A stretch of DNA of 64,000 nucleotides from an uncultured Chryseobacterium sp. Lineage in GTDB: Bacteria > Bacteroidota > Bacteroidia > Flavobacteriales > Weeksellaceae. Below, piece after piece: positions 41,591 to 49,552 of this stretch. The position numbers were made by a program, and so were the translations under genes. The number at the start of each line of letters is the position of its first letter. Position 1 is the first letter of the stretch. The notes beneath the pieces were generated by a model. That model was not told the DNA's origin and searched no databases. It was given only the letters and a program-made list of their open reading frames with translations. The stretch lies in NCBI GenBank assembly GCA_913776245.1, contig CAJYLO010000020.1, positions 1 to 64,000 of the forward strand. The letters are read 5' to 3'.

Positions 41591-41911
41591 ATGATTGAAT
41601 TTCCAGAAGGAGCTTATACTTTTTATGTTTACATTTTGACCAATAAAACCAGAACAGTTCTTTACACTGGAGTTACGAACAATCTTCATATAAGACTAAA
41701 TCAACATCAAACGAAATCCAATCCAAACAGTTTTACAGCAAAATATAATGTTAAGTTTTTAATTTATTATGAAAAATTTGGTTGGATTCAGCAAGCGATT
41801 GAAAGAGAAAAAGAAATTAAGACTCTTTCAAGAAATAAAAAATTAGAATTGATAAGATTTCAGAATCCTAATTTAGATTTTTTGAATCATTTGTTTCAAC
41901 AGAAATTTTAA
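41591..41911 (+). CDS. GIY-YIG nuclease family protein
   Basis: The protein is 106 residues, like the free-standing YhbQ/UPF0213 type. YVYIL at 12-16 stands for GIY, YTG at 25-27 for YIG, with Arg35 in NLHIRLNQH and Glu71 in AIEREKEIK as the catalytic Arg and metal-binding Glu. The fold makes single-strand breaks in DNA; the role of these small proteins is unclear. The gene is enclosed by two copies of the GTCATTCC palindrome, 32 bases upstream and 9 bases downstream, which suggests a link between gene and repeat. Confidence 0.9.
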   Translation: MIEFPEGAYTFYVYILTNKTRTVLYTGVTNNLHIRLNQHQTKSNPNSFTAKYNVKFLIYYEKFGWIQQAIEREKEIKTLSRNKKLELIRFQNPNLDFLNHLFQQKF

Positions 41912-41920
41912 ATAACCACG

Positions 41921-41977
41921 AATTTTGCCATTCCTTAGGAATTTCGACAGTTTAGATTCCTCCGGAATGACAAAAAT
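41921..41977. repeat. GTCATTCC-type palindromic repeat, copy 2
   Basis: AATTTTGCCATTCCTTAGG pairs imperfectly with the right arm ending GGAATGACAAAAATT; the centre is shorter than in copy 1. It closes the GIY-YIG unit on the right. Confidence 0.75.
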
Positions 41978-42007
41978 TGAGTATAAATTTAATATCATAA
42001 ATCAACA

Positions 42008-42874
42008 ATGAAAAAACTAACGATACTATTCTTACTAATCATTTCCTTTTTAGGAAATGCGCAAACCGTAACCGAACCAAAAAATAATCCTGAAAAATGG
42101 TCTCAGCCTTATGAACCGTTCAGAATCGTCGGGAATTTGTACTATGTTGGAACTTATGATCTGGCATCTTACCTTATCGTAACGAATAAAGGAAATATCC
42201 TTATCAATACAGGATTAGCCGATTCTTATCCGCAAATCAAAGCAAATATCGAGAAATTAGGATTCAAATATAAAGACATCAAAATCCTGACATTGACTCA
42301 GGCGCATTTTGATCATATGGGTGCAATGGCCGACATCAAAAAAGATACGGGTGCAAAACTTTATGTTGACGAAGCCGAATTAGCAGAACTGAAATCCGGT
42401 GGAAAATCTGACTATGAATTAGGGAAATATGGCGTGACATTTAAGCCTCTCACGCCTGATTTTCTTTTGAAAAATAATGAAAAAATAAAATTAGGCAATA
42501 CAACTTTGACTTTACTCCATCATCCGGGACATACAAAAGGTTCTTGTAGTTTTATCTTCGAAACGAAAGATAAAGACAGAACTTATAAAGTTTTGATTGC
42601 AAATATGCCATCCATTATTATTGACCACAAATTTTCCGATGTCCATTCTTATCCAACGATGCAGAAAGATTATGCGTATACTTTTGATGCGATGAAAAAG
42701 CTGGATTTCGATGTTTGGGTCGCTTCACACGCCAGCCAATTCGATTTGCACGAGAAACGTAAACCCGGCGATGCTTATAATCCGAAAGTATTTATGGATA
42801 AGGAGAATTATTTTAAAGGTTTGAAAGAATTGGAAGGTGATTATTGGGAAAAAGTGAAAGAGGAATCGAAATAG
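42008..42874 (+). CDS. Subclass B3 metallo-beta-lactamase, GOB-like
   Basis: The protein is 288 residues with a signal peptide (MKKLTILFLLIISFLGNAQ). The first zinc site starts with Gln98 rather than His in TQAHFDHMGAM (Gln98, His100, Asp102, His103), the hallmark of GOB enzymes from Elizabethkingia. His175 in HHPGHTKGSCSF and His241 in ASHASQFDLHEKRK complete the sites, and Met200 in IANMPS is also GOB-like. Long stretches such as NLYYVGTYDLASYLIVT agree with GOB as I remember it. The enzyme would hydrolyse penicillins, cephalosporins and carbapenems in the periplasm. The setting is chromosomal with no IS or integron, so it is probably an intrinsic gene. Confidence 0.92.
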   Translation: MKKLTILFLLIISFLGNAQTVTEPKNNPEKWSQPYEPFRIVGNLYYVGTYDLASYLIVTNKGNILINTGLADSYPQIKANIEKLGFKYKDIKILTLTQAHFDHMGAMADIKKDTGAKLYVDEAELAELKSGGKSDYELGKYGVTFKPLTPDFLLKNNEKIKLGNTTLTLLHHPGHTKGSCSFIFETKDKDRTYKVLIANMPSIIIDHKFSDVHSYPTMQKDYAYTFDAMKKLDFDVWVASHASQFDLHEKRKPGDAYNPKVFMDKENYFKGLKELEGDYWEKVKEESK

Positions 42875-42917
42875 AAATACTTTGTACTTAATACATTTTA
42901 CTTTTTACACTTAAACT
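42875..42917 (+). repeat. Degenerate 7-base-period array between two genes
   Basis: The 43-base gap reads as successive heptamers TTTGTAC, TTAATAC, ATTTTAC, TTTTTAC, ACTTAAA, ending two bases before the next ATG. The period is exact although the unit drifts. Confidence 0.6.
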
Positions 42918-43295
42918 ATGCAAATCCATCATATCGCCATCATCTGTTCCAATTACGCAGTTTCCAAGAAATTCTACACAGAAGTTTTGGGACTCAACAT
43001 CATTCGTGAAGTTTACCGTGAAGAGAGACAATCGTATAAGCTGGATTTAGCAATCGGAAACCATTATGTGATTGAATTGTTTTCTTTTCCTGACCCGCCA
43101 AAACGTGCTTCACATCCGGAAAGTTGTGGGCTTCGTCATCTCGCTTTTTCGGTTGAGAATGTTGATGAACAGAGGAATGGATTAATCCAAAAAGGCCTGA
43201 ACTGCGAAGAAATCAGAATCGATGAATTTACCGATAAGAAATTCTTTTTCACCTCAGATCCGGACAATCTGCCTTTGGAATTTTATGAGATGTAA
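42918..43295 (+). CDS. gloA2: VOC-family metalloenzyme, glyoxalase I-like (GloA2/YaeR group)
   Basis: The protein is 125 residues in two beta-alpha-beta-beta-beta modules. QIHHIAIICSNYAVSKKFYTEVLGL has the first metal His, YVIELFSFPDPP the Glu, LRHLAFSVENV the second His, and PLEFYEM the final Glu. The ending LPLEFYE and small size fit the GloA2/YaeR group rather than classical lactoylglutathione lyase. The substrate is unknown; detoxification of an aldehyde adduct is possible. It is downstream of the beta-lactamase gene, separated by a 7-base-period array. Confidence 0.78.
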   Translation: MQIHHIAIICSNYAVSKKFYTEVLGLNIIREVYREERQSYKLDLAIGNHYVIELFSFPDPPKRASHPESCGLRHLAFSVENVDEQRNGLIQKGLNCEEIRIDEFTDKKFFFTSDPDNLPLEFYEM

Positions 43296-43296
43296 G

Positions 43297-43376
43297 AAGT
43301 TGAAAGTTAGAAGTAAGAGGTTAGATGTGATCAAACATCATCCATCATTTAACATCACTCATACAACATTATCTAT
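43297..43376. repeat. Degenerate 7-base-period stretch between convergent genes
   Basis: After the gloA2 stop, GTTGAAA GTTAGAA GTAAGAG GTTAGAT shows four heptamers in phase, then ATCATCCATCATTTAACATC is on the opposite sense. TTAGATG is the complement of CATCTAA, the unit at 28061. Confidence 0.5.
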
Positions 43377-43378
43377 CA

Positions 43379-43765
43379 TCAATGTGCATAACCTGTCAGA
43401 AAGCTGACAATCATAATCGTCAGAACAATCATAGAAATCACAACATAAGTGTAATCTTTTTCTTTCAGATAACCGATCAATGCAAAGACAATTCTTACAA
43501 GCGGTGTCAGGATCAGGAGTAAAATGCCCAATTGAATAATTGCCATTCCTTCACCCTTTATGAGCGAATTCCAGAAACTTCCCCAGACTTTTTCGGAAGA
43601 ATCACCCATCTCCAGCAGATTATATTTTCTAGGCATTTTAAAGCCTTCTGTAAAGAGTTTGATAAAGCCAATCAGGGAAGTTGCTACAGACAGAATAACA
43701 CCTAATCTCAACAGATTCCCAACGGAACGGTTCAGGTCTACATCGGTAAAAGGTCTGGTTCTCAT
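43379..43765 (-). CDS. DUF1634 membrane protein
   Basis: The protein is 128 residues with three membrane helices (about 17-37, 72-92, 104-124) and the family opening RPFTDVDLNRSVGNLLRLGVILS. DUF1634 genes are typically next to TauE/SafE genes, as here, where the stop of the TauE gene and this start overlap by one base (TAATG). The family is thought to assist the transporter, but no activity has been shown. Inner membrane. Confidence 0.85.
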   Translation of the reverse strand: MRTRPFTDVDLNRSVGNLLRLGVILSVATSLIGFIKLFTEGFKMPRKYNLLEMGDSSEKVWGSFWNSLIKGEGMAIIQLGILLLILTPLVRIVFALIGYLKEKDYTYVVISMIVLTIMIVSFLTGYAH

Positions 43766-44595
43766 TACTGGAAATTTTTGGTAACGCCGTTATACATCAT
43801 ATAAATAGAAAGCAGCGTGATGACGATCGCGAAAAATGTCTTTAGTTTTTTTGTCTTGGAAACCATCAGGGTTTTTGAACCTATGAAACTGCCCACTACA
43901 ACACCAATCAGAACCGGAGCTGCGATCACCGGAATAATCTGTCCCCTCTGGAAATAAATCAAAGCGCCTGCAACAGCCGTCACACCAATCATAAAATTAC
44001 TTGTGGTAGTAGAAACCTTGAACGGTAATTTCATCATATTATCCATTGCCAGAACCTTCAATGCGCCGGAACCGATTCCCAGAAGTCCGGACATTGCGCC
44101 TGCAAAAACCATCATCAGAAATCCGGGAACACTGTTTCTGGCAGCATAACTTTTGATGCCGTCTTTATCGGGAAATGTTCCATAGAGTTTAAGTTTATGT
44201 TCCAGGCTGCCTTTAATTAATTCTTCCTGATGATCTGGCTTTCCCCGTAGATTAAGCAATACTGTCAGAATCAGAATACTTGCGAAGATAATTCCAATGG
44301 TATTGGGATTCAGAAAACCGGAAACCAATGCACCAACAACAGCTCCCATTGTAGTGGCAATTTCAAGGAACATCCCGATCCGCATATTGGTAAAGCCTTC
44401 CTTTACAAAAGCAACTGCAGCGCCGGAGGAAGTTCCGATCACAGACACAAGAGAAGCACCAATTGCATAATGCATGGGAACGCCAAAACCGAGAGTAAGA
44501 AGGGGAATAATGATAACACCGCCGCCAAGGCCTGTAAGAGAACCCATCAATCCGGCAGCGATAGCTCCAATAAATAGAATAATGATTTCTGACAT
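43765..44595 (-). CDS. TauE/SafE-family sulfite/organosulfonate exporter
   Basis: The protein is 276 residues with about eight membrane helices in two repeats. The repeated glycine-rich motifs GSLTGLGGGVIIIPLL and GLLGIGSGALKVLAM are characteristic of the family. Members move sulfite, sulfoacetate or other small anions across the inner membrane; substrate here is unknown. It is translationally coupled to the DUF1634 gene. No sulfur-metabolism gene is nearby. Confidence 0.9.
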   Translation of the reverse strand: MSEIIILFIGAIAAGLMGSLTGLGGGVIIIPLLTLGFGVPMHYAIGASLVSVIGTSSGAAVAFVKEGFTNMRIGMFLEIATTMGAVVGALVSGFLNPNTIGIIFASILILTVLLNLRGKPDHQEELIKGSLEHKLKLYGTFPDKDGIKSYAARNSVPGFLMMVFAGAMSGLLGIGSGALKVLAMDNMMKLPFKVSTTTSNFMIGVTAVAGALIYFQRGQIIPVIAAPVLIGVVVGSFIGSKTLMVSKTKKLKTFFAIVITLLSIYMMYNGVTKNFQ

Positions 44596-44778
44596 AGCAC
44601 AAATATAAACTTTTGAACCATATTTTTCCGTTGAAAAACTAATTTTTTTTTAAATAATTAATTCATATATAGTTGATTAATATTATAGGAATTGATGTTT
44701 TTGTTTCTTCTGGAACGGCGGTCTAAGGATTGTATTTTACATATTATTTTAAGTATTTTTGTAGAACATTTTTTCGGA

Positions 44779-45312
44779 ATGAAATTATTCTACGTTATTC
44801 TTGGTGCAACACCAAAAGGCAGAAATATTGAACAGCACGATGTTTTCTTCGGAATTGCAGAACGTTTCGAGGACTTGATTCCCGAGATGAAAAATTTTTG
44901 GGAAGATGCCAGAATCCATACCGATTGTTATCAGGAGGTCCGGTTTGCGGATGGTTATGAAGTTAGGATTGTTCCAAAAACTGATGATAAAACGGATTTG
45001 CAATTGTTCTTTATTAATCTGGGAGGTTACAAACCAGGATATTTTGAGGAATTTCATGAACAGCATCTGATGGTTGGGAAATCGCTCAGCGATGTTATCA
45101 AGAGAGTGAAGCAGACCCCATTTTATAAAACAATGGGCTTTACGAATGCTGTAAGTCATATTGATGATAAGCACGGTGTTGATATCGATGATATTTACAA
45201 TATCAACGATTTATTATCAAAGAATGCCAAAGAAAAATATTCCATTGTTCTGGAAAAATCTGATGCAGAAAATCAGGAAAATAAAATGAAAATCGGATAT
45301 ATTAAGATTTAG
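44779..45312 (+). CDS. DUF1543 domain protein
   Basis: I start at MKLFYVILGATPKGRNIEQHD; the open frame extends 29 codons upstream into a hydrophobic stretch that is not typical of the family. The protein is 177 residues, with FFINLGGYKPGYFEEFHEQHLMVG (in pieces around residues 75-98) repeating elements of the first half, so DUF1543 appears as two related alpha/beta modules. It is cytosolic and of unknown function. The next gene starts 5 bases later. Confidence 0.78.
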   Translation: MKLFYVILGATPKGRNIEQHDVFFGIAERFEDLIPEMKNFWEDARIHTDCYQEVRFADGYEVRIVPKTDDKTDLQLFFINLGGYKPGYFEEFHEQHLMVGKSLSDVIKRVKQTPFYKTMGFTNAVSHIDDKHGVDIDDIYNINDLLSKNAKEKYSIVLEKSDAENQENKMKIGYIKI

Positions 45313-45317
45313 CAACT

Positions 45318-45758
45318 ATGAAAATATTGTCTTTAATTTTTATTCTGGCATCCTCATTTTTCTTCGGCCAGAAAACCGAGGAAGATGCTGTGAAATCAAC
45401 AGTTAATCAATTGTTTACAGGAATGAAAAATTCTGATTCTTTATTGATTAGAAACTCATTTTCTAAAAATGCTGTTTTGCAGACGATAACCAAAACTGGA
45501 GAAGTAAAAAATGAAAGCATTGATAATTTTGTACGAAGCATTTCTAAAGCAGAAAAGCAAAGCCTCGACGAAAGAATCACCTTTTCAAATATACTGATTG
45601 ACGGGAATCTCGCTTCGGCCTGGACCCCTTATGAGTTTTATTACAAAGGTCAGTTCTCACATTGTGGTGTTAATTCTTTTCAATTGGTGAAATCGAACAA
45701 TGAATGGAAAATTCAGTACATCATTGATACCAGAAGAAAGGATAACTGTAAAAAATAA
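45318..45758 (+). CDS. Secreted NTF2-like (SnoaL/DUF4440-type) protein
   Basis: The protein is 146 residues with a signal peptide (MKILSLIFILASSFFFGQ). The mature part has the cone-shaped NTF2-like layout: helix EEDAVKSTVNQLFTGMKNSD, strand FSKNAVLQTI, then curved-sheet strands (ITFSNILIDGNLASAWTPYEFY, given as residues 82-103) and SFQLVKSNNEWKIQYIID. Members may be enzymes or binding proteins; no catalytic His/Asp pair is certain. It is 5 bases after the DUF1543 gene and ends before a terminator, so the two form an operon. Confidence 0.8.
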   Translation: MKILSLIFILASSFFFGQKTEEDAVKSTVNQLFTGMKNSDSLLIRNSFSKNAVLQTITKTGEVKNESIDNFVRSISKAEKQSLDERITFSNILIDGNLASAWTPYEFYYKGQFSHCGVNSFQLVKSNNEWKIQYIIDTRRKDNCKK

Positions 45759-45768
45759 ATATCAATTA

Positions 45769-45792
45769 GGAATGGGCTTTAGCCCATTTTTT
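45769..45792 (+). terminator. Terminator between the NTF2-like gene and purK
   Basis: AATGGGCT/AGCCCATT with a two-base loop is followed by TTTTAA. Confidence 0.75.
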
Positions 45793-45834
45793 AATTTTGC
45801 GATTAAAATAAATCTAAAAAATAAAAAGAAAATT

Positions 45835-46944
45835 ATGAAAATCGGAATTCTAGGTGGTGGGCAACTTGGGCGGATGTTCATTCAGGAAGCTTTAAAATAT
45901 GATGATGAATTCTATGTTCTGGATCCAAATCCGGAGTGTTCCTGCGCACATATTTCGCATTTTACAAGAGGAGATTTCAATGATTACGATAGCGTTCTGG
46001 AATTTGGAAGAGATAAGGATGTTGTAACAATTGAAATCGAACATGTCAATGCTGATGCGCTGGAAGAGCTGGAAAACCAAGGCGTTAAGGTAGTTCCGGG
46101 TTCTAAAATTATCAAAACCATTCAACAGAAAATTCTTCAGAAACAATTTTATGAAGACCACAGAATTCCATCACCTCAATTCGAAATTATGGACGGAAGT
46201 GATGACGAGATCAAGATACAGTTACCATTTGTTCAGAAATTGAATACCGGCGGTTATGACGGAAAAGGTGTTCAGCTGCTAAAAACAGCACAAGATTGGA
46301 GAAATCTTTGGACACAGGAATCGGTTTTGGAAAATCTCGTCGATATTGATAAAGAATTGTCTGTAATTGTTGCTAAAAATGAAAACGGCGAAATCAAGAC
46401 ATTTCCGGTAACGGAAATGGTTGCAGATCCCAAACTTAATCTTCTGGATTTCAACATTTGCCCGGCTGATATTTCTGATGAAACTCAAAAACAAATTGAT
46501 ACAATTGCCGGTCAGTTTATCAGGAGCGCAGATTCTGCAGGGCTTTTTGCCATAGAGTTATTTCTGGATAAAAATGGTAAAGTCTGGGTAAACGAAACTG
46601 CACCAAGGCTACATAATTCCGGGCATCAATCACAGGAAGGCAATGTCAATTCCCAGTTCGAGCAATTTTACAGAGTTGTGACAAATCAACCTTTAGCTGA
46701 TACGGATAATTTCGGATTTTCCGGTATGCTGAATCTTGTCGGAGAAGACAATTATTCAGGACAAGTGAAATATGAAGGGCTAGAAGAAGTTCTGAAACTT
46801 CCAAAAACTTACGTTCATCTCTATGGAAAAAAGGAAACCAAACCCGGAAGAAAAATGGGACACATTAATGTTCTGGCAGATTCCAGAGAAGAGCTGATGG
46901 AAAAGCTGATTCAGATAAAATCGCTGGTGAGAGTTATTGCATAA
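45835..46944 (+). CDS. purK: 5-(carboxyamino)imidazole ribonucleotide synthase
   Basis: The protein is 369 residues from MKIGILGGGQLGRM, the normal family start; upstream codons overlap the previous gene and its terminator and are rejected. ATP-grasp features include PFVQKLNTGGYDGKGVQ and NETAPRLHNSGHQS. It uses ATP and bicarbonate to carboxylate aminoimidazole ribonucleotide at N5 in purine synthesis; PurE, encoded 1.6 kb downstream, then rearranges the product. Two minus-strand genes separate the two steps. Confidence 0.95.
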   Translation: MKIGILGGGQLGRMFIQEALKYDDEFYVLDPNPECSCAHISHFTRGDFNDYDSVLEFGRDKDVVTIEIEHVNADALEELENQGVKVVPGSKIIKTIQQKILQKQFYEDHRIPSPQFEIMDGSDDEIKIQLPFVQKLNTGGYDGKGVQLLKTAQDWRNLWTQESVLENLVDIDKELSVIVAKNENGEIKTFPVTEMVADPKLNLLDFNICPADISDETQKQIDTIAGQFIRSADSAGLFAIELFLDKNGKVWVNETAPRLHNSGHQSQEGNVNSQFEQFYRVVTNQPLADTDNFGFSGMLNLVGEDNYSGQVKYEGLEEVLKLPKTYVHLYGKKETKPGRKMGHINVLADSREELMEKLIQIKSLVRVIA

Positions 46945-46946
46945 AA

Positions 46947-46986
46947 AGCGAAAGCAAGGTCAAAAACCTTGCTTTCGTTGCATTTT
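46947..46986 (+). terminator. Terminator after purK
   Basis: CGAAAGCAAGGT/ACCTTGCTTTCG with a four- to five-base loop is followed, after GTTGCA, by TTTTT. Confidence 0.75.
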
Positions 46987-46996
46987 TAAATTGAAA

Positions 46997-47497
46997 TTAT
47001 TTTGCTTTCAATTTGTCAAGTGTATTGTTATAGGCTTCTTTAGTATCATCGGCTGCTTTCTTGCTGGCTTCTTTTGCATCCTGAGTTGTTTTATTGATAG
47101 CTTCTTTGGTATCCTGAGCTGCATCTTTCATATCTTGTTTGGCATTTTCAGCGGCAACTTTTGTTTTGTCAACAGCCTGATCCACGCCTTCTTTCACATC
47201 CTGGGCTGCATTTCCCATTGCTGCTTTTGCATTGTCCCAAGCCATATTAGCATCTGCCAATGCTTTTCGGGCTGCAGTTTCTGCCTCTTTGTCGCCTTTT
47301 TTGATAGCCGCATCCAGGTCAGCCTGTGCTTTGTCTACAGCTGCTTTTGCATCGGTTTCTGATAGTGTGGAGGTTTCTGTAGTAACTACAGCAACAGTGT
47401 CTTTGTTATCATCTGTGACAACAGTCTGTTCTTTTTTGGTGCAGGAAACTGTAAGTAATAATGCAGCTGCGGAAGCTGTAAATAAGATTTTTTTCAT
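46997..47497 (-). CDS. Helical lipoprotein with LEA/YtxH-like repeats
   Basis: The protein is 166 residues with a lipoprotein signal (MKKILFTASAAALLLTVSCTK, Cys19). The remainder is almost entirely Ala/Lys/Asp/Glu/Gln. Residues 95-160 repeat an 11-residue pattern like AAQDTKEAINK, TTQDAKEASKK, AADDTKEAYNN, as in LEA and apolipoprotein-like amphipathic helices. Such proteins are linked to desiccation or osmotic stress and to membrane association; this assignment is by composition only. Monocistronic. Confidence 0.72.
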   Translation of the reverse strand: MKKILFTASAAALLLTVSCTKKEQTVVTDDNKDTVAVVTTETSTLSETDAKAAVDKAQADLDAAIKKGDKEAETAARKALADANMAWDNAKAAMGNAAQDVKEGVDQAVDKTKVAAENAKQDMKDAAQDTKEAINKTTQDAKEASKKAADDTKEAYNNTLDKLKAK

Positions 47498-47579
47498 TGT
47501 AAGATTTTTTTTTGTTAATAAATGTGTTTTAAATATTAAGATAAATATATAAAATTAATGCAGATCTGTATAAATAATT

Positions 47580-48497
47580 TTATCGGTTGAGGTATTTTTT
47601 CATCAGCCTGAATTTTAGCATTCCTGGTTTATAATTAATAATAAATACACCACTGATGATGCAGGCTGTCGCAATGATAAACTTCGCTGAAATGGTTTCT
47701 CCCAAAATCAGCCAGCTTAAAAAGATACTGATAATTGTATTGACGTAAGACAAAATTGATACCTGTGTAGGAAGCAGGTTTTTTAACAGATAATGATAAG
47801 AGAAAAATGCAATCACAGAACCAAAAACGGCCAGATAAATGATGGCAATAATGCTTTTTAAAGACCAGGCTGATATATCAATATGGTCTGAAAATGAAAA
47901 TGCGAATATCAGCTGAACAATGCCTGCAAAAGCAAACTGGTAGAAAAGATTCAGGAAAAGATTATGATTTTCCAGCTGTATTTTTTTGGTATAGATTGTT
48001 CCTAAGCCCCAGCTCATCAGCGCAATGATCAGAATCAGTAATCCCATTCTGTAATTCGGATTCATCAGGTCATCAAAACCATCCCAAAAAATGAAAACAA
48101 CTCCGGAAAATCCCATCAGCAGACCAATCATCGTTCGGAAGGTAAATTTTTCCATTCCTATGGCCATACTTGCAATAAAAATAAAGATCGGAGATAATGC
48201 ACTGATCAGGGATGTAAGGCTGCTTGTCAGGTTTTCTTCTGCAACTGTGGTAAGTCCATTGGCACCAATCAGCATCAATGTCGAAAGTGTCGTCTGGATC
48301 CTGAAATTTCGCCATCCGATCCATTTCAGGTTTTTTGAATAAAGTAAAATCGGAAGTAAGATCAATGCGGCTAAAAACTGGCGCAATCCTGCAACAAACC
48401 ATGGCGGAACGGTTTCTACTCCTATTTTGATGCCGAGAAACGTTGTTCCCCAGACTACAGCAACAATACAAATGGCAATAATGGTTTTTGAGCTCAA
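47580..48497 (-). CDS. EamA-family (drug/metabolite) transporter
   Basis: The protein is 305 residues with ten membrane helices in two EamA repeats, starting with ICIVAVVWGTTFLGIKIG in the first and LILIIALMSWGLGTIYTK in the second. The family exports amino acids, nucleobases or other metabolites across the inner membrane. It lies head-to-head with purE, with the purE promoter in the 93-base gap. A link to purine metabolism is possible only by position. Confidence 0.88.
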   Translation of the reverse strand: MSSKTIIAICIVAVVWGTTFLGIKIGVETVPPWFVAGLRQFLAALILLPILLYSKNLKWIGWRNFRIQTTLSTLMLIGANGLTTVAEENLTSSLTSLISALSPIFIFIASMAIGMEKFTFRTMIGLLMGFSGVVFIFWDGFDDLMNPNYRMGLLILIIALMSWGLGTIYTKKIQLENHNLFLNLFYQFAFAGIVQLIFAFSFSDHIDISAWSLKSIIAIIYLAVFGSVIAFFSYHYLLKNLLPTQVSILSYVNTIISIFLSWLILGETISAKFIIATACIISGVFIINYKPGMLKFRLMKKYLNR

Positions 48498-48562
48498 AGT
48501 TTTTATTTGAAAATCTTAAAGCCAAAGGTATTCCAAAAACTCTGAATTTGCCTATAAATTTT

Positions 48563-48570
48563 TATCTTTG
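48563..48570 (+). promoter_or_regulatory. -7 box of purE
   Basis: TATCTTTG matches TAnnTTTG fully and lies 20 bases before the purE start codon. No good -33 element is present at the 19-base spacing. Confidence 0.5.
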
Positions 48571-48590
48571 AACATCTAATAAAAAATGAA

Positions 48591-49094
48591 ATGGTAGGAA
48601 TAATAATGGGCAGCCAAAGCGATTTGCCGATAATGCAACAAGCGGCAGATTTTCTTAAATCTCTGGAAATTCCATACGAATTAACTGTGGTTTCCGCACA
48701 CAGAACGCCTGAGCGAATGTTTGATTATGCAAAAACGGCGAAAGAGAGAGATTTGAAAGTGATTATTGCCGGAGCCGGCGGCGCAGCGCATCTTCCGGGA
48801 ATGGTAGCGAGTTGTACCACTTTGCCTGTGATTGGCGTTCCTATTTTGTCCAGCAATTCTATTGACGGTTGGGATTCGGTGTTGTCGATTCTGCAGATGC
48901 CTTCCGGAATTCCTGTTGCGACTGTCGCTCTCAATGGTGCTGCCAATGCCGGAATTCTTGCGGCTAAAATTATTGGAACTTCCGATTCCAAGATTTCTGA
49001 GAGATTGCAAAAATATCAGGATTCTCTTAAAGATAAAGTTCTCGGAACAGTCGAAGCTATCAAGAAGCAACATCCGAATGAGTTTGATAAGTAA
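48591..49094 (+). CDS. purE: N5-carboxyaminoimidazole ribonucleotide mutase
   Basis: The protein is 167 residues, normal for class I PurE. MGSQSDLPIMQQ, SAHRTPERMFDYA and GAGGAAHLPGMVAS are the substrate-binding and catalytic segments, including the key His of SAHRT. It converts N5-CAIR to CAIR in purine synthesis, acting after PurK (45835). The gene has its own promoter and is followed by a GTCATTCC-type palindrome. Confidence 0.96.
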   Translation: MVGIIMGSQSDLPIMQQAADFLKSLEIPYELTVVSAHRTPERMFDYAKTAKERDLKVIIAGAGGAAHLPGMVASCTTLPVIGVPILSSNSIDGWDSVLSILQMPSGIPVATVALNGAANAGILAAKIIGTSDSKISERLQKYQDSLKDKVLGTVEAIKKQHPNEFDK

Positions 49095-49110
49095 TTTCAA
49101 TAAACACAAT

Positions 49111-49162
49111 TTTGTCAGTCCGTAGTAATCTCAACTGCTTAGATTCCTACAGAATGACAAAT
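49111..49162. repeat. GTCATTCC-type palindromic repeat, copy 3
   Basis: TTTGTCAGTCCGTAGTAATC pairs with the right arm GATTCCTACAGAATGACAAA, leaving a short centre. It lies between purE and a leftward gene and may double as a terminator region. Confidence 0.78.
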
Positions 49163-49170
49163 ACAAATAA

Positions 49171-49473
49171 TTATTTTTGACGTTTAAAAACAAAACTTAT
49201 TTCGGAAGTTCTTACATTAGGTTGGATTCCAGTGACATATTCAGAGTTTCCGAAATTAGGATGCACAGTTTCTGTTTCTTCAAAAACGTCAACTAATTCC
49301 CAACCTTCATCACCTAAAGAATTAAGAGAACTATTAGAAATTGAAATTTTTTTTGATACAAATTTTTCTAATGCATCTTGTTCGTTTCCTTTGAAAATAA
49401 TTGTTTTATATTCCCATTTTGAATTGCAGGACGACAAAGAGAAAATTAATAGACACAGTAATAATTTTTTCAT
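49171..49473 (-). CDS. DUF4177-like lipoprotein
   Basis: The protein is 100 residues with a lipoprotein signal (MKKLLLCLLIFSLSSCNSK, Cys16). WEYKTIIFKGN followed by LNSLGDEGWELVDVFEE matches the WEYK...LGxEGWELV pattern of DUF4177, a small beta-alpha domain of unknown role. It ends in a strand with SEISFVFKRQK. It lies 80 bases downstream of tyrA on the same strand and could be part of that transcript. Confidence 0.75.
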   Translation of the reverse strand: MKKLLLCLLIFSLSSCNSKWEYKTIIFKGNEQDALEKFVSKKISISNSSLNSLGDEGWELVDVFEETETVHPNFGNSEYVTGIQPNVRTSEISFVFKRQK

Positions 49474-49552
49474 CTCGATTTGTTTTAAAAATCTTAGACA
49501 AAACTAAATTACTTGAGTATAATTTCTTTACGGATTTCCGTAAATCTAAAAA

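Noticed and set aside
41487-41977. Insertion sequence
   Set aside because: There is no transposase; GIY-YIG alone with flanking palindromes does not make an IS, and no target duplication is evident.
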